From positions 620,001 through 684,000 of the forward strand of contig CBDDKN010000001.1 in the NCBI GenBank assembly GCA_965230215.1: a DNA stretch of 64,000 nt. Reading direction: 5' to 3'. Positions 48,501 to 56,428 of the stretch are shown here, piece after piece (position 1 is the stretch's first letter; every line of letters starts with the position of its first letter). The translations under genes were made by a program, and so were the position numbers. This DNA is from RFSX01 sp965230215 (GTDB taxonomy: Bacteria > Bacteroidota > Bacteroidia > Chitinophagales > Saprospiraceae). The notes beneath the pieces are model-generated. The model was not told where the DNA came from. It ran no database searches and was given only the letters and a program-made list of their open reading frames with translations.

Positions 48501-48946
48501 AAGGATTTTCTAACAAATCCATAGAGATTGCTGGAAGACCAAGTATATCTAAAGCGCATGTCCAGATCATGATTACATTCTTCAAACATAATTTTGTTTC
48601 CATATCGGTTTTTATACAAATTACGCGTGATTGAATAGCGACATTCACTTCTTATTGAGAATGGTTCCCACACTTCTTTAGAATGCTTGATACGTATGAT
48701 CGTTTTTGATCCTGTAGTATCGTAGGATTCGGTAATCTTATCATCGGTGTAGTAAGGGAATAATGCAAATTGAGCGTTTTTACGGCCAGCAGTTAGACCT
48801 CCATTACTGGATATGAACATCCAATGGTTGGAGTCGCTGACTATACTCATGAAGAAAGGACGCATTTCGTCTGAGTTGCTGATTTTGTAATACAACTCAT
48901 CATCTATCCTTACCTGTGATATATCTACTTTTTTAACCTGACTCAT
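45521..48946 (-). CDS. Putative beta-1,3-oligoglucan phosphorylase (GH94/GH149/GH161-like)
   Basis: 1141 residues with no signal peptide, hence cytoplasmic. N-terminal beta-sandwich (1-~310) with SSNGGLTAGRKNAQFALFPYY, a linker, then an (alpha/alpha)6 barrel (~330-1000) and a C-terminal beta layer. The likely catalytic Asp is D640 in RPEWNDANNALVGNG, equivalent to the Asp of the WND motif of GH94 phosphorylases. Length and layout fit GH149 or GH161, which phosphorolyse beta-1,3-glucan oligomers to glucose-1-phosphate. The GH17 neighbour supports this specificity. I cannot decide between these families, and a cellodextrin or beta-1,2 phosphorylase is not excluded. Confidence 0.65.
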   Translation of the reverse strand: MSQVKKVDISQVRIDDELYYKISNSDEMRPFFMSIVSDSNHWMFISSNGGLTAGRKNAQFALFPYYTDDKITESYDTTGSKTIIRIKHSKEVWEPFSIRSECRYSITRNLYKNRYGNKIMFEECNHDLDMRFRYTWSSSNLYGFVRKSFLINDSDENVEIALIDGIQNIMPYGVPSDVQNASSNLVNAYKRSELHRETGLGIFALSAIIVDKAEPSEALRANVAWSSGLDNCKYFVSSNQLTPFRNGSEIREELDNRGDRGSYLLNQDIELGAGESREWYIIADVNQNHSKVFEIISKIGNNDQLISEVLADIESGTQNLIKLNASADGLQCTSDHLRDTRHFANVLFNNMRGGIFDNNYTIGLWDFKKYLQNANKEVFKNNKSFIDSLPSSFSLQELDSRLNNNEDPDFKRLAIEYLPIKFSRRHGDPSRPWNRFSINMIDEKDGSQILDYEGNWRDIFQNWEAMAHAFPDFIDGMIFRFLNASTFDGYNPYRITKGGFDWEVIEPDDPWSYIGYWGDHQIIYLLKFLEFIEKHNPGKLLSYINQDLFVYANVPYRIKNHEDIVKDPKDTILFDLNEDHSIRYAVSKLGADGALLKNEEGGIHHVNFMEKILATALAKMSNFVIEAGIWMNTQRPEWNDANNALVGNGVSMVTLYYMRRFFSFFQDLLSDTDIENISLSNELMDFYKQIRKTLEEQEPILSNSVSDQSRKQFLDALGQAASDYRQHIYSKSFWGKKRTVSMEGLKRFFDLGLNFIDHTIKSNQRSDGLYHAYNLISFDSDELKISYLNEMLEGQVAVLSSGVLSPKAVLEVLDALKSSAMFRDDQYSYLLYPRKELPGFLDKNIIPEDAVHMSTLIQSLINSGNKEIVEKDVFGKVHFNGDFRNVGGLREGLEKLIGSQHEALVYEEKELLESIYEEVFNHKEFTGRSGTFYGYEGLGSIYWHMVSKLLLAVQECCITAIKENADSDTIGRLLDHFYEINEGIGVHKPPQLYGAFPIDPYSHTPWHKGAQQPGMTGQVKEDILSRFGELGVFIENGSIVFNPCLLRASEFLNEPERFNYFDIGGSKKSISLDKGELAFSYCQIPVVYCVSDTFLITLWDRHQNKTEIESNTLSRESSKKVFERSGDITMIRVGIPKAQLK

Positions 48947-49108
48947 TGATCTTTGTTATTGAATAATTCTAATATGTTGGTGAGCGCAAACCTAAGTTAA
49001 TTTGAATAAATCAAAATAAAATTCCTGAATTTATAATATAAGAAAGCCCATTGTCTATGCCACTTTTCAAGACATTGACCGAACATTACTTTTCATGTAG
49101 AAACCTAT

Positions 49109-50362
49109 TCAATTAGTTAGATTTATTTTCTTGAATGAAGATTCGATACTTGATGCAGAAGCCCCTGACCTATAAACATCTATTTTGTTTATCTCTCTTA
49201 AAACTTGATATGATTTTCTAGGAATCAATTTATAGAATCCTTTCTCATTTGTAGGACCTTTGGCACATACTCCAAACCATTCTTCATTCATATTATTTTT
49301 ATCTATCGTATAATCGTTTGTATATCCTCCATTAGACCAACTTGCTTCTGTGTTGTGAATATCAAGCATGGTTTTCTGATTGTACTTCCACCATCCATCA
49401 CTAAATTGAAAAGTAAAGCCTCCTATTGAATTTCCTTCTAAGCCTAGGTATGCGGCATTCGCAAATATTTCCTTCCAATTCATCATGACGTAATATGCTT
49501 GTGGTTGAGGGTCTTCCTTTTTGGTTTTTACATTGTATGCATCTGCTCCAAATTCTGTAAACAATATGGGTTTGCCATACTCCGATTTTACCCTTTTGAA
49601 TGCATTGCCAAAGGAAGATCCACGATACATATTTGTGCCATAGATATCTATATCTGGACAATATTGGGCAATAAGATCTAAATACATTAAATCCCCATTA
49701 CACAATGCTACAGGATGGTTTTTATCTATGGATTTTAAGGCAAGTGAAGCTTCATTGAAAAGCCTGTATAAGGCTGTTGCCTTGTTTCTGGTAGATTTGC
49801 TTTCAACAGGAATATCTTCAGTTTCGGCGCCTTCCCACACAAGACCATAGTTATTTTCATTCCCCAATAAGTACAATAATAAGCCTGGTGTTTCTTTATA
49901 TTCTTTGGCAATGGCTTTGACTTCTGATAAGAGAATATCCCGGACAATCGGATGGCCATAATCTGTATTTTCCATATCAATGCCATCTATGTTTAGGCCA
50001 TATCTTCCAAATGAATGATTCAACATTGTATAAATCCCATACTCTTCATATATATATTCTATCCAGTTGGGTGGAATGCCTGTGTAGACCCTTATGGCAT
50101 TCACTCCAATTGCTTTCAACATGTTCATCTCATAATCCAGTGCCTTTTTTATGAAGTCTTCAGATTCATTCCAAAGTGAATATGTATATGTCTTGCCTCT
50201 TGGAAAATAGTCCCAATTCATTCCTTTTACCATAAACGGATTGTCTTCAACCATTAAGATATGACCTTCATCGCTCTTTTGGATAAATACTATAGGAGCT
50301 TCCGAACAAGAAAAAGAGAGGAATAGATAACAGATTAAAAAGAATGTAAAAACTGTCTTCAT
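49109..50362 (-). CDS. Clan GH-A glycoside hydrolase (GH2/GH5/GH72-like TIM barrel), lipoprotein
   Basis: 417 residues. Lipoprotein signal with Cys19 (FLSFSC). TIM barrel beginning VKGMNWDYFPRG; acid/base E169 in YLLGNENN and nucleophile E270 in ILFTEFGAD give the clan GH-A retaining mechanism. The family cannot be fixed by eye: the GMNWDYF start and TEFGADAY resemble GH2-type TIM barrels and GH72 transglycosidases. Its position as first gene of the locus suggests beta-glucan processing or transglycosylation at the cell surface. Confidence 0.72.
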   Translation of the reverse strand: MKTVFTFFLICYLFLSFSCSEAPIVFIQKSDEGHILMVEDNPFMVKGMNWDYFPRGKTYTYSLWNESEDFIKKALDYEMNMLKAIGVNAIRVYTGIPPNWIEYIYEEYGIYTMLNHSFGRYGLNIDGIDMENTDYGHPIVRDILLSEVKAIAKEYKETPGLLLYLLGNENNYGLVWEGAETEDIPVESKSTRNKATALYRLFNEASLALKSIDKNHPVALCNGDLMYLDLIAQYCPDIDIYGTNMYRGSSFGNAFKRVKSEYGKPILFTEFGADAYNVKTKKEDPQPQAYYVMMNWKEIFANAAYLGLEGNSIGGFTFQFSDGWWKYNQKTMLDIHNTEASWSNGGYTNDYTIDKNNMNEEWFGVCAKGPTNEKGFYKLIPRKSYQVLREINKIDVYRSGASASSIESSFKKINLTN

Positions 50363-50473
50363 GATAAGAAATAATAATTCACAAGTGCTCTCGACTAAAA
50401 TAGACAGATATATATTGATTATATGAGAAGCTTAGAAAAAAATTATTAAACTCTAGTGCAATATAATTCCAAA
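50363..50473. other. Intergenic, no gene seen
   Basis: AT-rich sequence between the first gene of the glucan locus and the tRNA terminator. It probably holds the glucan-operon promoter; no clear TAnnTTTG with proper -33 was found. Confidence 0.4.
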
Positions 50474-50510
50474 TAAAAAGCCCCTGTAAACAAACTGTCT
50501 ACAGAGGCTT
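50474..50510 (-). terminator. Rho-independent terminator of the tRNA-Arg
   Basis: AAGCCTCTGTA and TACAGGGGCTT pair (one G-U) around a 10-base loop, followed by five T on the minus strand. It lies 4 bp after the tRNA 3' end. Confidence 0.85.
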
Positions 50511-50514
50511 GCTG

Positions 50515-50588
50515 TGACCACGAAAGGAGTCGAACCCTTAACCTCCTGAGCCGTAATCAGGTGCTCTATCCAATTGAGCTACGTGGCC
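50515..50588 (-). tRNA. tRNA-Arg(ACG)
   Basis: 74 nt, complete cloverleaf. Acceptor GGCCACG/CGTGGTC (one G-U), D-arm GCTC/GAGC, anticodon stem CCTGA/TCAGG with loop TTACGGC giving anticodon ACG (read as ICG), T-arm AAGGG/CCTTT with TTCGACT loop, discriminator A. CCA is not encoded. It decodes CGU/CGC/CGA arginine codons. Confidence 0.97.
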
Positions 50589-50790
50589 TTCAAAAGAGCG
50601 ACAAATTTCGGATTATTTGATTTTCTATGCAAATAATGCTTGATTGAAAATTTTTCACTTGAAACATACTTGGCAAGTCGCTGATTTTCTGTAGATTACA
50701 CTTAATCAAAACAAAACGAAAAACCATCAAGTATCGTAAGATCAGGTTTTTCCCTTCCATTCTTTTGTTTAACCACTAAATTTCGTACAA

Positions 50791-51546
50791 ATGAAAAACT
50801 TGATTTTCTTCTTTTTCCTTGCATTGTCATTTCAAGTATTTGCGCAAGATGAAGAAGCATCCCAATCCATTATGTGGGAATCCATTATCCTTGAACCGGA
50901 TCCTGAAAGCATCGTAGAATTCAGAGAAAACATGCGTGCTCATAACATGAAGTACCATTCCGAAGAAGGACCTTACATGTCTTATGTCTATACCATTACC
51001 ACAGGTCCTAATGTAGGCAAGGTGGTCTGGATGATGGGGCCATGCAGCTGGACAGATCTTGACAACAGACCTGCGGCTGATGGTCATGATATGGACTGGA
51101 TGCAAAATGTTGTTACAAAACTGGAAGGCATGGAGCATGCCGAATACTGGTTGCGCAATGATGAACTCTCCAAAGAATCTACTGGAGAACAATATCCTCT
51201 GATTTATGTCAGATATCACAACATTTCCAAGTCTGAAGGTTACCGTGCCGGAGGGCTATTGAAGAAGATTAGTGCTACTATTAAATCAATAGATGCGGCT
51301 AAGTCTTGGTCGGTATATGACAACCTCATGCGTCAAGGATATGAAACAGGACGTCATATTGCTATGGTAAGTGGTATGAAATCTTGGTCTGAAATGGACG
51401 ACGACTGGGGTTTTGTTGAGGCCTTTGAAAAAATTCATGGACCTAATTCTTTTGACTCTTTTGCGAAGGAAATGGATACGGTTACTACCAATTCTTGGGA
51501 TGAGGTCTGGGCGTTTGATGCTTACATGAGCGGTCGTCCTGAGTAG
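50791..51546 (+). CDS. Secreted protein of unknown function with duplicated ferredoxin-like half
   Basis: 251 residues. Signal peptide MKNLIFFFFLALSFQVFAQ. The mature part appears to be two related alpha/beta halves: first SIILEPDPESIVEFRENMRAH to VVWMMGPCSWTDL and DWMQNVVTKLEG; second PLIYVRYHNISKSEGYRAG to IAMVSGMKSWSEM and AFEKIHGPNSF. The spacing recalls a dimeric alpha-beta barrel (ABM-like) fold, but I recognise no family. The PhoD-like gene follows in the same direction 66 bp later. Confidence 0.6.
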   Translation: MKNLIFFFFLALSFQVFAQDEEASQSIMWESIILEPDPESIVEFRENMRAHNMKYHSEEGPYMSYVYTITTGPNVGKVVWMMGPCSWTDLDNRPAADGHDMDWMQNVVTKLEGMEHAEYWLRNDELSKESTGEQYPLIYVRYHNISKSEGYRAGGLLKKISATIKSIDAAKSWSVYDNLMRQGYETGRHIAMVSGMKSWSEMDDDWGFVEAFEKIHGPNSFDSFAKEMDTVTTNSWDEVWAFDAYMSGRPE

Positions 51547-51612
51547 CAAAGAATAATTCACAGTTAATTTTACAGGGTAATATTTCATTTATATTTACAC
51601 AAAATCAAATAA

Positions 51613-52644
51613 ATGAAGTGTTACCCTCTTTTGTTGATACTTTCCCTTGTAGCTCACACACTCTATTCACAAGATAGTAACCATCCTGCCAGCACCGTTT
51701 CTTATCCTAACAATATCCACACGATAGCTTTTGGCTCCTGTAACCATGAAGATGATAACCAGAGCTATTGGAAATCCATAAAAGCATTCAATCCTGACAT
51801 ATGGATTTGGCTCGGAGATAATATTTATGGTGATACCGAAGATATGTCTGTTCTGAAGGCCAAGTATGATATGCTACTGGCCGATTCCAGTTATGCCAAT
51901 TTCGTTGCTGATATACCGGTAATTGGTACATGGGACGATCATGATTATGGTGCCAACGATGGCAATGCACTTTATTCAAAAAAGGAAGAAAGCAAAGCTC
52001 TGTTTAAGGCATTCATGAACTATGGAGATCAAATGAATTTAGACGAGCACGAAGGCATTTATCATTCCATACAATTGGGAACATCAGTAAGTGTGAATTT
52101 TATATTGTTAGATACACGAACTTTTCAAGATCCACTTGAAAAGAATCCCACTGGTGAAACAAGATACCTTGAATCAGATGGGGATATCTTAGGTGAAGAA
52201 CAATGGAACTGGCTTGAGGCTGCGCTTTCCAAATCCAATGCCCATTTGACCATAATTGCAAGCAGCATCCAGTTTATTCCAGATGAACATAAATATGAGA
52301 AATGGTCTAATTTTCCTGAATCCAAAAAACGCATGTTTAGATTGCTTAGAAAGAATCCGGAAAAGCGTTGTATGTTTCTCAGCGGAGACAGACATCTTGC
52401 TGAGATAAGCAAATTGGAAGTGGATGGCATCTCCTACCCTTTGTATGAAATAACAAGCTCTGGCCTAACACATAGTTATGAGAAAGCAAACGAATCAAAT
52501 CGACATAGAATCTCTAAGTTATGCGGTCAAAAGAACTTTGGAATAATCGAAATTAAAAGCGAAGGTGGTTCTATCAGCTACGTTCTAAAAATAATGGGTA
52601 TTGACGGAAAGATAATAGATCAAATTATAATTGATTCACTCTGA
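51613..52644 (+). CDS. PhoD-like alkaline phosphatase / metallophosphatase
   Basis: 343 residues. Signal peptide MKCYPLLLILSLVAHTLYSQ. Metal-binding motifs: AFGSCNHEDD, IWLGDNIYGD, GTWDDHDYG and CMFLSGDRHLAEIS, the order and spacing of PhoD/metallophosphatase proteins. It would hydrolyse phosphate mono- or diesters in the periplasm, using Ca/Fe-type metals in known PhoD enzymes. It ends 7 bp before the photolyase stop on the other strand. Confidence 0.92.
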   Translation: MKCYPLLLILSLVAHTLYSQDSNHPASTVSYPNNIHTIAFGSCNHEDDNQSYWKSIKAFNPDIWIWLGDNIYGDTEDMSVLKAKYDMLLADSSYANFVADIPVIGTWDDHDYGANDGNALYSKKEESKALFKAFMNYGDQMNLDEHEGIYHSIQLGTSVSVNFILLDTRTFQDPLEKNPTGETRYLESDGDILGEEQWNWLEAALSKSNAHLTIIASSIQFIPDEHKYEKWSNFPESKKRMFRLLRKNPEKRCMFLSGDRHLAEISKLEVDGISYPLYEITSSGLTHSYEKANESNRHRISKLCGQKNFGIIEIKSEGGSISYVLKIMGIDGKIIDQIIIDSL

Positions 52645-52651
52645 TATTTGA

Positions 52652-53827
52652 TCAACTATTACGCTTGTGTATTTTAAGTATCCGTCTGGCATCTGCTTTT
52701 ACATCATTATGATTTCTAAAGCCCCAAATCTTATCTCTGGCCCGACGGCCTGCTGACTTATAATCGATAATAGGCATTGGATAATCACCGGGAATCTGGA
52801 TAGTATAGAACATTTGTTCCATCTCAGTCATCTTCCAAGGTTCGTGGATAAATACTTTTGGCAACCTTCTCAGTTCTGGAATCCATTTCTTTATAAATTC
52901 ACCGTTTTCATCCTGTTCATACGATTGCTTAACAGGGTTATAAATGCGTATTGTATTCACGCCTGTTGTTCCAGCTTGCATTTGGATCTGAGGATAATGG
53001 ATGCCATGAAAGTAATCAAGAAATACTTTAGACAAATGCTCAGCTGCAATTCTCCAGTCTACATCCATATGATGGCAAAGAAATGAGACCAACATAGCAC
53101 GCATCCTGAAATTGATCCAACCCGTCTTAAGGAGACAACGCATACAGGCATCTACTAATGGGTAACCTGTATTACCAGTTTTCCAGGCTTTAATTTTGTT
53201 TGCGCTATTGGTATAAACCATTTTTTCATAACCCTTATTGATGCACTTATAATCATATGAGCAATCCACTTCAAATTTCTGGGTAAAATATGACCGCCAC
53301 ATTAATCTCGAAATCATTGACTTAAAGTGAAATGTTTTGGCTTTGAAGTTGGGATGTCTGATTATATAATGATAGACCTGCTTAGAACTTATATTGCCCC
53401 AGGCTAGGTATGGTGATAGCCGGCTACACGTATGATGGCTGTCAAGTGGCTTAGATATTCTTGACGTGTAAGAGAATGCCCTGTGATCTGCAAAACTTTT
53501 CGGATAGCTCCAGTCTGCCTCTTCGCCTGGCTCTTGCATTTCGTCAGCGTATACACTTAACTTGCTTATCAATGCTCTTTTTTGATAGAGTTCATTTTTG
53601 AACTGCAAAGAGCTGTCGGAATACGCGTTAATAACCAATTCGCTATTAATACTTTCTAACCAATATTGATCCCTTTTTTTCCTGTTAGTTAGACCGCGCT
53701 TAACGTGGTCTTGTGGAAACTCATACCAGCTTATATTATTTTTTAAAGAAACTGGCCATCTTCTTATCTCGGTCCCAACTTGTTTTGGCACCATGTTCTT
53801 GATGACTAAATACTGTTTTAATGGCAT
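52652..53827 (-). CDS. Cryptochrome/DNA photolyase, FAD-binding C-terminal part (frameshifted gene)
   Basis: 391-residue open frame. The first ~30 residues (MPLKQYLVIKNMVP to WPVSLK) are the wrong-frame shadow of the N-terminal fragment; the true sequence resumes at NNISWYEFPQDHVKRG. FAD-binding domain: SRLSPYLAWGNIS, ISRLMWRSYFTQ, GNTGYPLVDACMRCLLKTGW, HHMDVDWR and AGTTGVNTIRIYNPVKQS. The apparent ATG at 53827 is not a real start. Repairs UV lesions in DNA with light, or acts as a photoreceptor. Confidence 0.85.
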   Translation of the reverse strand: MPLKQYLVIKNMVPKQVGTEIRRWPVSLKNNISWYEFPQDHVKRGLTNRKKRDQYWLESINSELVINAYSDSSLQFKNELYQKRALISKLSVYADEMQEPGEEADWSYPKSFADHRAFSYTSRISKPLDSHHTCSRLSPYLAWGNISSKQVYHYIIRHPNFKAKTFHFKSMISRLMWRSYFTQKFEVDCSYDYKCINKGYEKMVYTNSANKIKAWKTGNTGYPLVDACMRCLLKTGWINFRMRAMLVSFLCHHMDVDWRIAAEHLSKVFLDYFHGIHYPQIQMQAGTTGVNTIRIYNPVKQSYEQDENGEFIKKWIPELRRLPKVFIHEPWKMTEMEQMFYTIQIPGDYPMPIIDYKSAGRRARDKIWGFRNHNDVKADARRILKIHKRNS

Positions 53828-54092
53828 AGTTATCAGTTATAAAACTAAAGGCATCTACAGCCACGGCGTGCATTAAATGCACTTTGCGGCTATTATGTGA
53901 CAAGCTTCTATTTATGCCGCTTATTGAAGAATAGCAGTATTGCAAATGTCTGAAAGAGGTACTAGAGAGCGACATCAGGGAAGGCTCAAACAAGAAAAGG
54001 ATAATGTAATCTATCTCATCTTGTTCTGCTTTAAATAATGGCAAATGATCATTTAATCGCAAGTCTCTTTTAAGCCATACAACATTGATCAA
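53736..54092 (-). CDS. Cryptochrome/DNA photolyase, N-terminal alpha/beta part (frameshifted gene)
   Basis: 118 residues from a TTG start (INVVWLKRDLRLNDH, the family N-terminus). It is the antenna-binding Rossmann domain ending FFKK and then a stop. The other frame continues as NNISWYEFPQD, so one base too many in the A6 run at 53739-53744 (T6 on the plus strand) separates the two parts. Joined length ~480 residues, the normal photolyase size. Confidence 0.8.
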   Translation of the reverse strand: MINVVWLKRDLRLNDHLPLFKAEQDEIDYIILFLFEPSLMSLSSTSFRHLQYCYSSISGINRSLSHNSRKVHLMHAVAVDAFSFITDNYAIKTVFSHQEHGAKTSWDRDKKMASFFKK

Positions 54093-54175
54093 TTCCTTTT
54101 CATCAATGTTAATAAATGTAAAAATTGATATTATGTTCAGGAGAATCCCAAATGAATTACGCCGTTGACGAAACC

Positions 54176-55609
54176 TTAGAAATACTTAAGTGTGAGGTCT
54201 ATCAATTTTTGCTTAAAATCATTGTAAGGAGGAACCAGCAACTCAAGCGCATTGGGCATGTTTTGTTTGAACAGTCCCCGGGCATTAGAGAACTCCAGGA
54301 AACCAGCAAATCCATGTGCTTTGCCTATACCACTGTTATTAACACCACCAAATGGCATATTTGTGTTATAAAAATGCACGCCATTGTGATTTATGCATGA
54401 TGCGCCTGCACTGGTATTATTGAGTATATGATTTATGTTCTTTTTGCTTCTTGAATAGATGTACAAAGCGAGCGGCTTCTCTCTCTCATTTATGATTTTT
54501 AGCATTTCATCATTGCTGCCGTATGGGATGATCGGCAGTATGGGGCCGAAAATTTCTTCAGTCATAAGCTGACTCGATAAATCCACTTTATCTACAAGTG
54601 TAGGAGCCATAAAACACTCTTCTAAGTCTTGCCTACCTCCGTAAACTATTTCTGCCCCCTTGTTAATTGCGTCATCAAGATAGGACTTGATACGTGTAAA
54701 ATGCTTTGAATTGATGATTCTTGAATATGAGCTATTGTCTTCGACATTATTACCATAGAATTGGTCTAAGTGATATTTAAGTTTATCAATAAGCTCTGCA
54801 TGTTTGGATTTATGAACCAATATATAATCTGGCGCAATGCAAATCTGACCGTTGTTAACAAATTTACCCCATGCTATTCTTTTAGCTGATTTATTGACAT
54901 CAGCCGTTTGGTCAACAATGGTAGGTGACTTTCCTCCCAACTCCAAGGTAACCGAGCAAAGGTGATCGGATGCGGCCTTCATGACAATTTTGCCAACTTG
55001 AGGAGATCCTGTGAAGAATATGTGATCAAACTTTTTTGAAAGTAAATACTGTGATGTTTCAACACCACCTTCAACCATAGCGACTTCACTGGTATCAAAA
55101 ACTTCTTCTACAATCGTCCTAATAATATTGCTTGTCTTAGGCGTAAATTCCGAGGGTTTAAGAATGACAGCATTGCCGGCTGCTATCGCAGAGGCCAAAG
55201 GAGCTAAGGTGAGATTAAAAGGAAAGTTCCATGGTGCAACAATCAACACATTACCTTTGGGTTCATGCATAATAGAAGAGCTGGATCCCAATAATGCCAG
55301 TGGTGTCTTAACACCCCTCCTGCGCGTCCAAGTTCTTATATCACGAATGGCATGCTTAAGTTCCGAAATGACAGGATATATTTCTGTCATGTCCACCTCA
55401 CTGGCATGACGCTTACAGTCATCAAAGACAGCCTGTCGGATTTCTTCCCTGTACGCCATGACAGTCCTCTTCAGTCGTTGTAATTTACGTTTACGTTCTT
55501 TCCAGTTTTCATTGGCCAAATTCTGAACATTGGCTCTTTGGATTGAAAGAATATTATCAATCTCTGAAGATTCAGTTTCTTTGTTTAATCGAAGTTTTGA
55601 TGCTTCCAT
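54176..55609 (-). CDS. Aldehyde dehydrogenase family protein (class 3-like)
   Basis: 477 residues. Catalytic Cys C257 in NNGQICIAPDY and general base E223 in VTLELGGKSP; the NAD-binding APWNFPFNLTLAPL and FFTGSPQVGK motifs are present. Overall length and the hydrophobic C-terminal helix (LELLVPPYNDFKQKLIDL) fit the fatty-aldehyde/ALDH3 subgroup. Oxidises aldehydes to acids with NAD(P). It lies upstream of the photolyase with 83 bp between. Confidence 0.95.
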   Translation of the reverse strand: MEASKLRLNKETESSEIDNILSIQRANVQNLANENWKERKRKLQRLKRTVMAYREEIRQAVFDDCKRHASEVDMTEIYPVISELKHAIRDIRTWTRRRGVKTPLALLGSSSSIMHEPKGNVLIVAPWNFPFNLTLAPLASAIAAGNAVILKPSEFTPKTSNIIRTIVEEVFDTSEVAMVEGGVETSQYLLSKKFDHIFFTGSPQVGKIVMKAASDHLCSVTLELGGKSPTIVDQTADVNKSAKRIAWGKFVNNGQICIAPDYILVHKSKHAELIDKLKYHLDQFYGNNVEDNSSYSRIINSKHFTRIKSYLDDAINKGAEIVYGGRQDLEECFMAPTLVDKVDLSSQLMTEEIFGPILPIIPYGSNDEMLKIINEREKPLALYIYSRSKKNINHILNNTSAGASCINHNGVHFYNTNMPFGGVNNSGIGKAHGFAGFLEFSNARGLFKQNMPNALELLVPPYNDFKQKLIDLTLKYF

Positions 55610-55644
55610 TTCACTAAATTAGGTGAAAAAGATAAGAAGAATAT

Positions 55645-55926
55645 TCAATACTTCTTTTTTGATATTCTGTTGGATGTGATTGTCTTCTGCGCTTTTGATT
55701 TAAAGCGTCCCAGGGTATTTGATCGCTTTCCCAAGTGCTTGCTTGCTCTTCCTTGTACTCTGGCCCTCCACTTCTTAAAATTGCGCTCCTTCATGGACCT
55801 GCGCATTAATTTGATTACTTCAGATTCCGAGAGATTGAATTGCTGTTCGATTGCATCAAACGGCGTCCTGTCTTCCCATGCCATCTCGATGATACGGTCA
55901 ATATCCTTTTGTCTAAGCTCGTCCAT
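55645..55926 (-). CDS. TIGR03643 (DUF2805) family protein
   Basis: 93 residues. The family pattern is DIDRIIEMAWEDRTPFDAIEQQFNLSESEVIKLMRRSM, an HTH-like helical segment with W-E-D-R-T, followed by a basic tail (KKWRARVQGRASKHLGKRS, ending KKY). Possible nucleic-acid binding is suggested by the basic tail. It lies 35 bp upstream of the aldehyde dehydrogenase on the same strand. I recall this family near photolyase genes in other genomes, but did not verify that. Confidence 0.85.
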   Translation of the reverse strand: MDELRQKDIDRIIEMAWEDRTPFDAIEQQFNLSESEVIKLMRRSMKERNFKKWRARVQGRASKHLGKRSNTLGRFKSKAQKTITSNRISKKKY

Positions 55927-55973
55927 GAAGCTTAAACAAAAAATTACTAAAGCTGTTCACTTATAGTATTAGA

Positions 55974-56378
55974 TCAAGAATCGCCTCCAGCAAGTTTGTG
56001 ACCCAGTATGGCCATTGGTATATATGCTACCGCTATGTCAAGGATTGCAAACCAGATAGGTCCGGGAATCATAAACACTGCTGCAAGTCCGCCGATCATA
56101 AAGAATGCGCCTACAACAAGTGCAAGTACCTTCTTATTGGTGGATCCAAATTTTGAAGCTATAAATGCTCCCAATAGAGTCCCTAATGCATGCGCAATGA
56201 ATGGAACAATAAAATGGAACCATTCATATCTGTCGATATTGGCCTTAATAGATTCAACATCTGAAGGATCTACACCCTCAGGCACACTGCCGAGGGTCAT
56301 AACAATTGTCATGTTAAGAATGCTACCTAGGACAATTCCGCCTATAACTGCAAGAATGTTGCGTAATACTGGGTTCAT
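55974..56378 (-). CDS. Small membrane protein of unknown function
   Basis: 134 residues with four predicted membrane helices (about 8-28, 55-77, 85-108 and 112-130). The loop SVPEGVDPSDVESIKANIDRYEW is acidic. The N-terminal half resembles DUF-type membrane proteins found widely in Bacteroidota, but I recognise no function. Same strand as the TIGR03643 gene, 47 bp upstream of it. Confidence 0.65.
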   Translation of the reverse strand: MNPVLRNILAVIGGIVLGSILNMTIVMTLGSVPEGVDPSDVESIKANIDRYEWFHFIVPFIAHALGTLLGAFIASKFGSTNKKVLALVVGAFFMIGGLAAVFMIPGPIWFAILDIAVAYIPMAILGHKLAGGDS

Positions 56379-56428
56379 GATTGGTGTTTTGTTTTTCTAA
56401 ATATAAACAAAACGATCCAGATACTTAG

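Noticed and set aside
42681..50588. Genomic island next to tRNA-Arg
   Set aside because: The sugar locus lies beside a tRNA 3' end, but I found no integrase, no duplicate of the tRNA 3' end at the far side and no clear change in base use.
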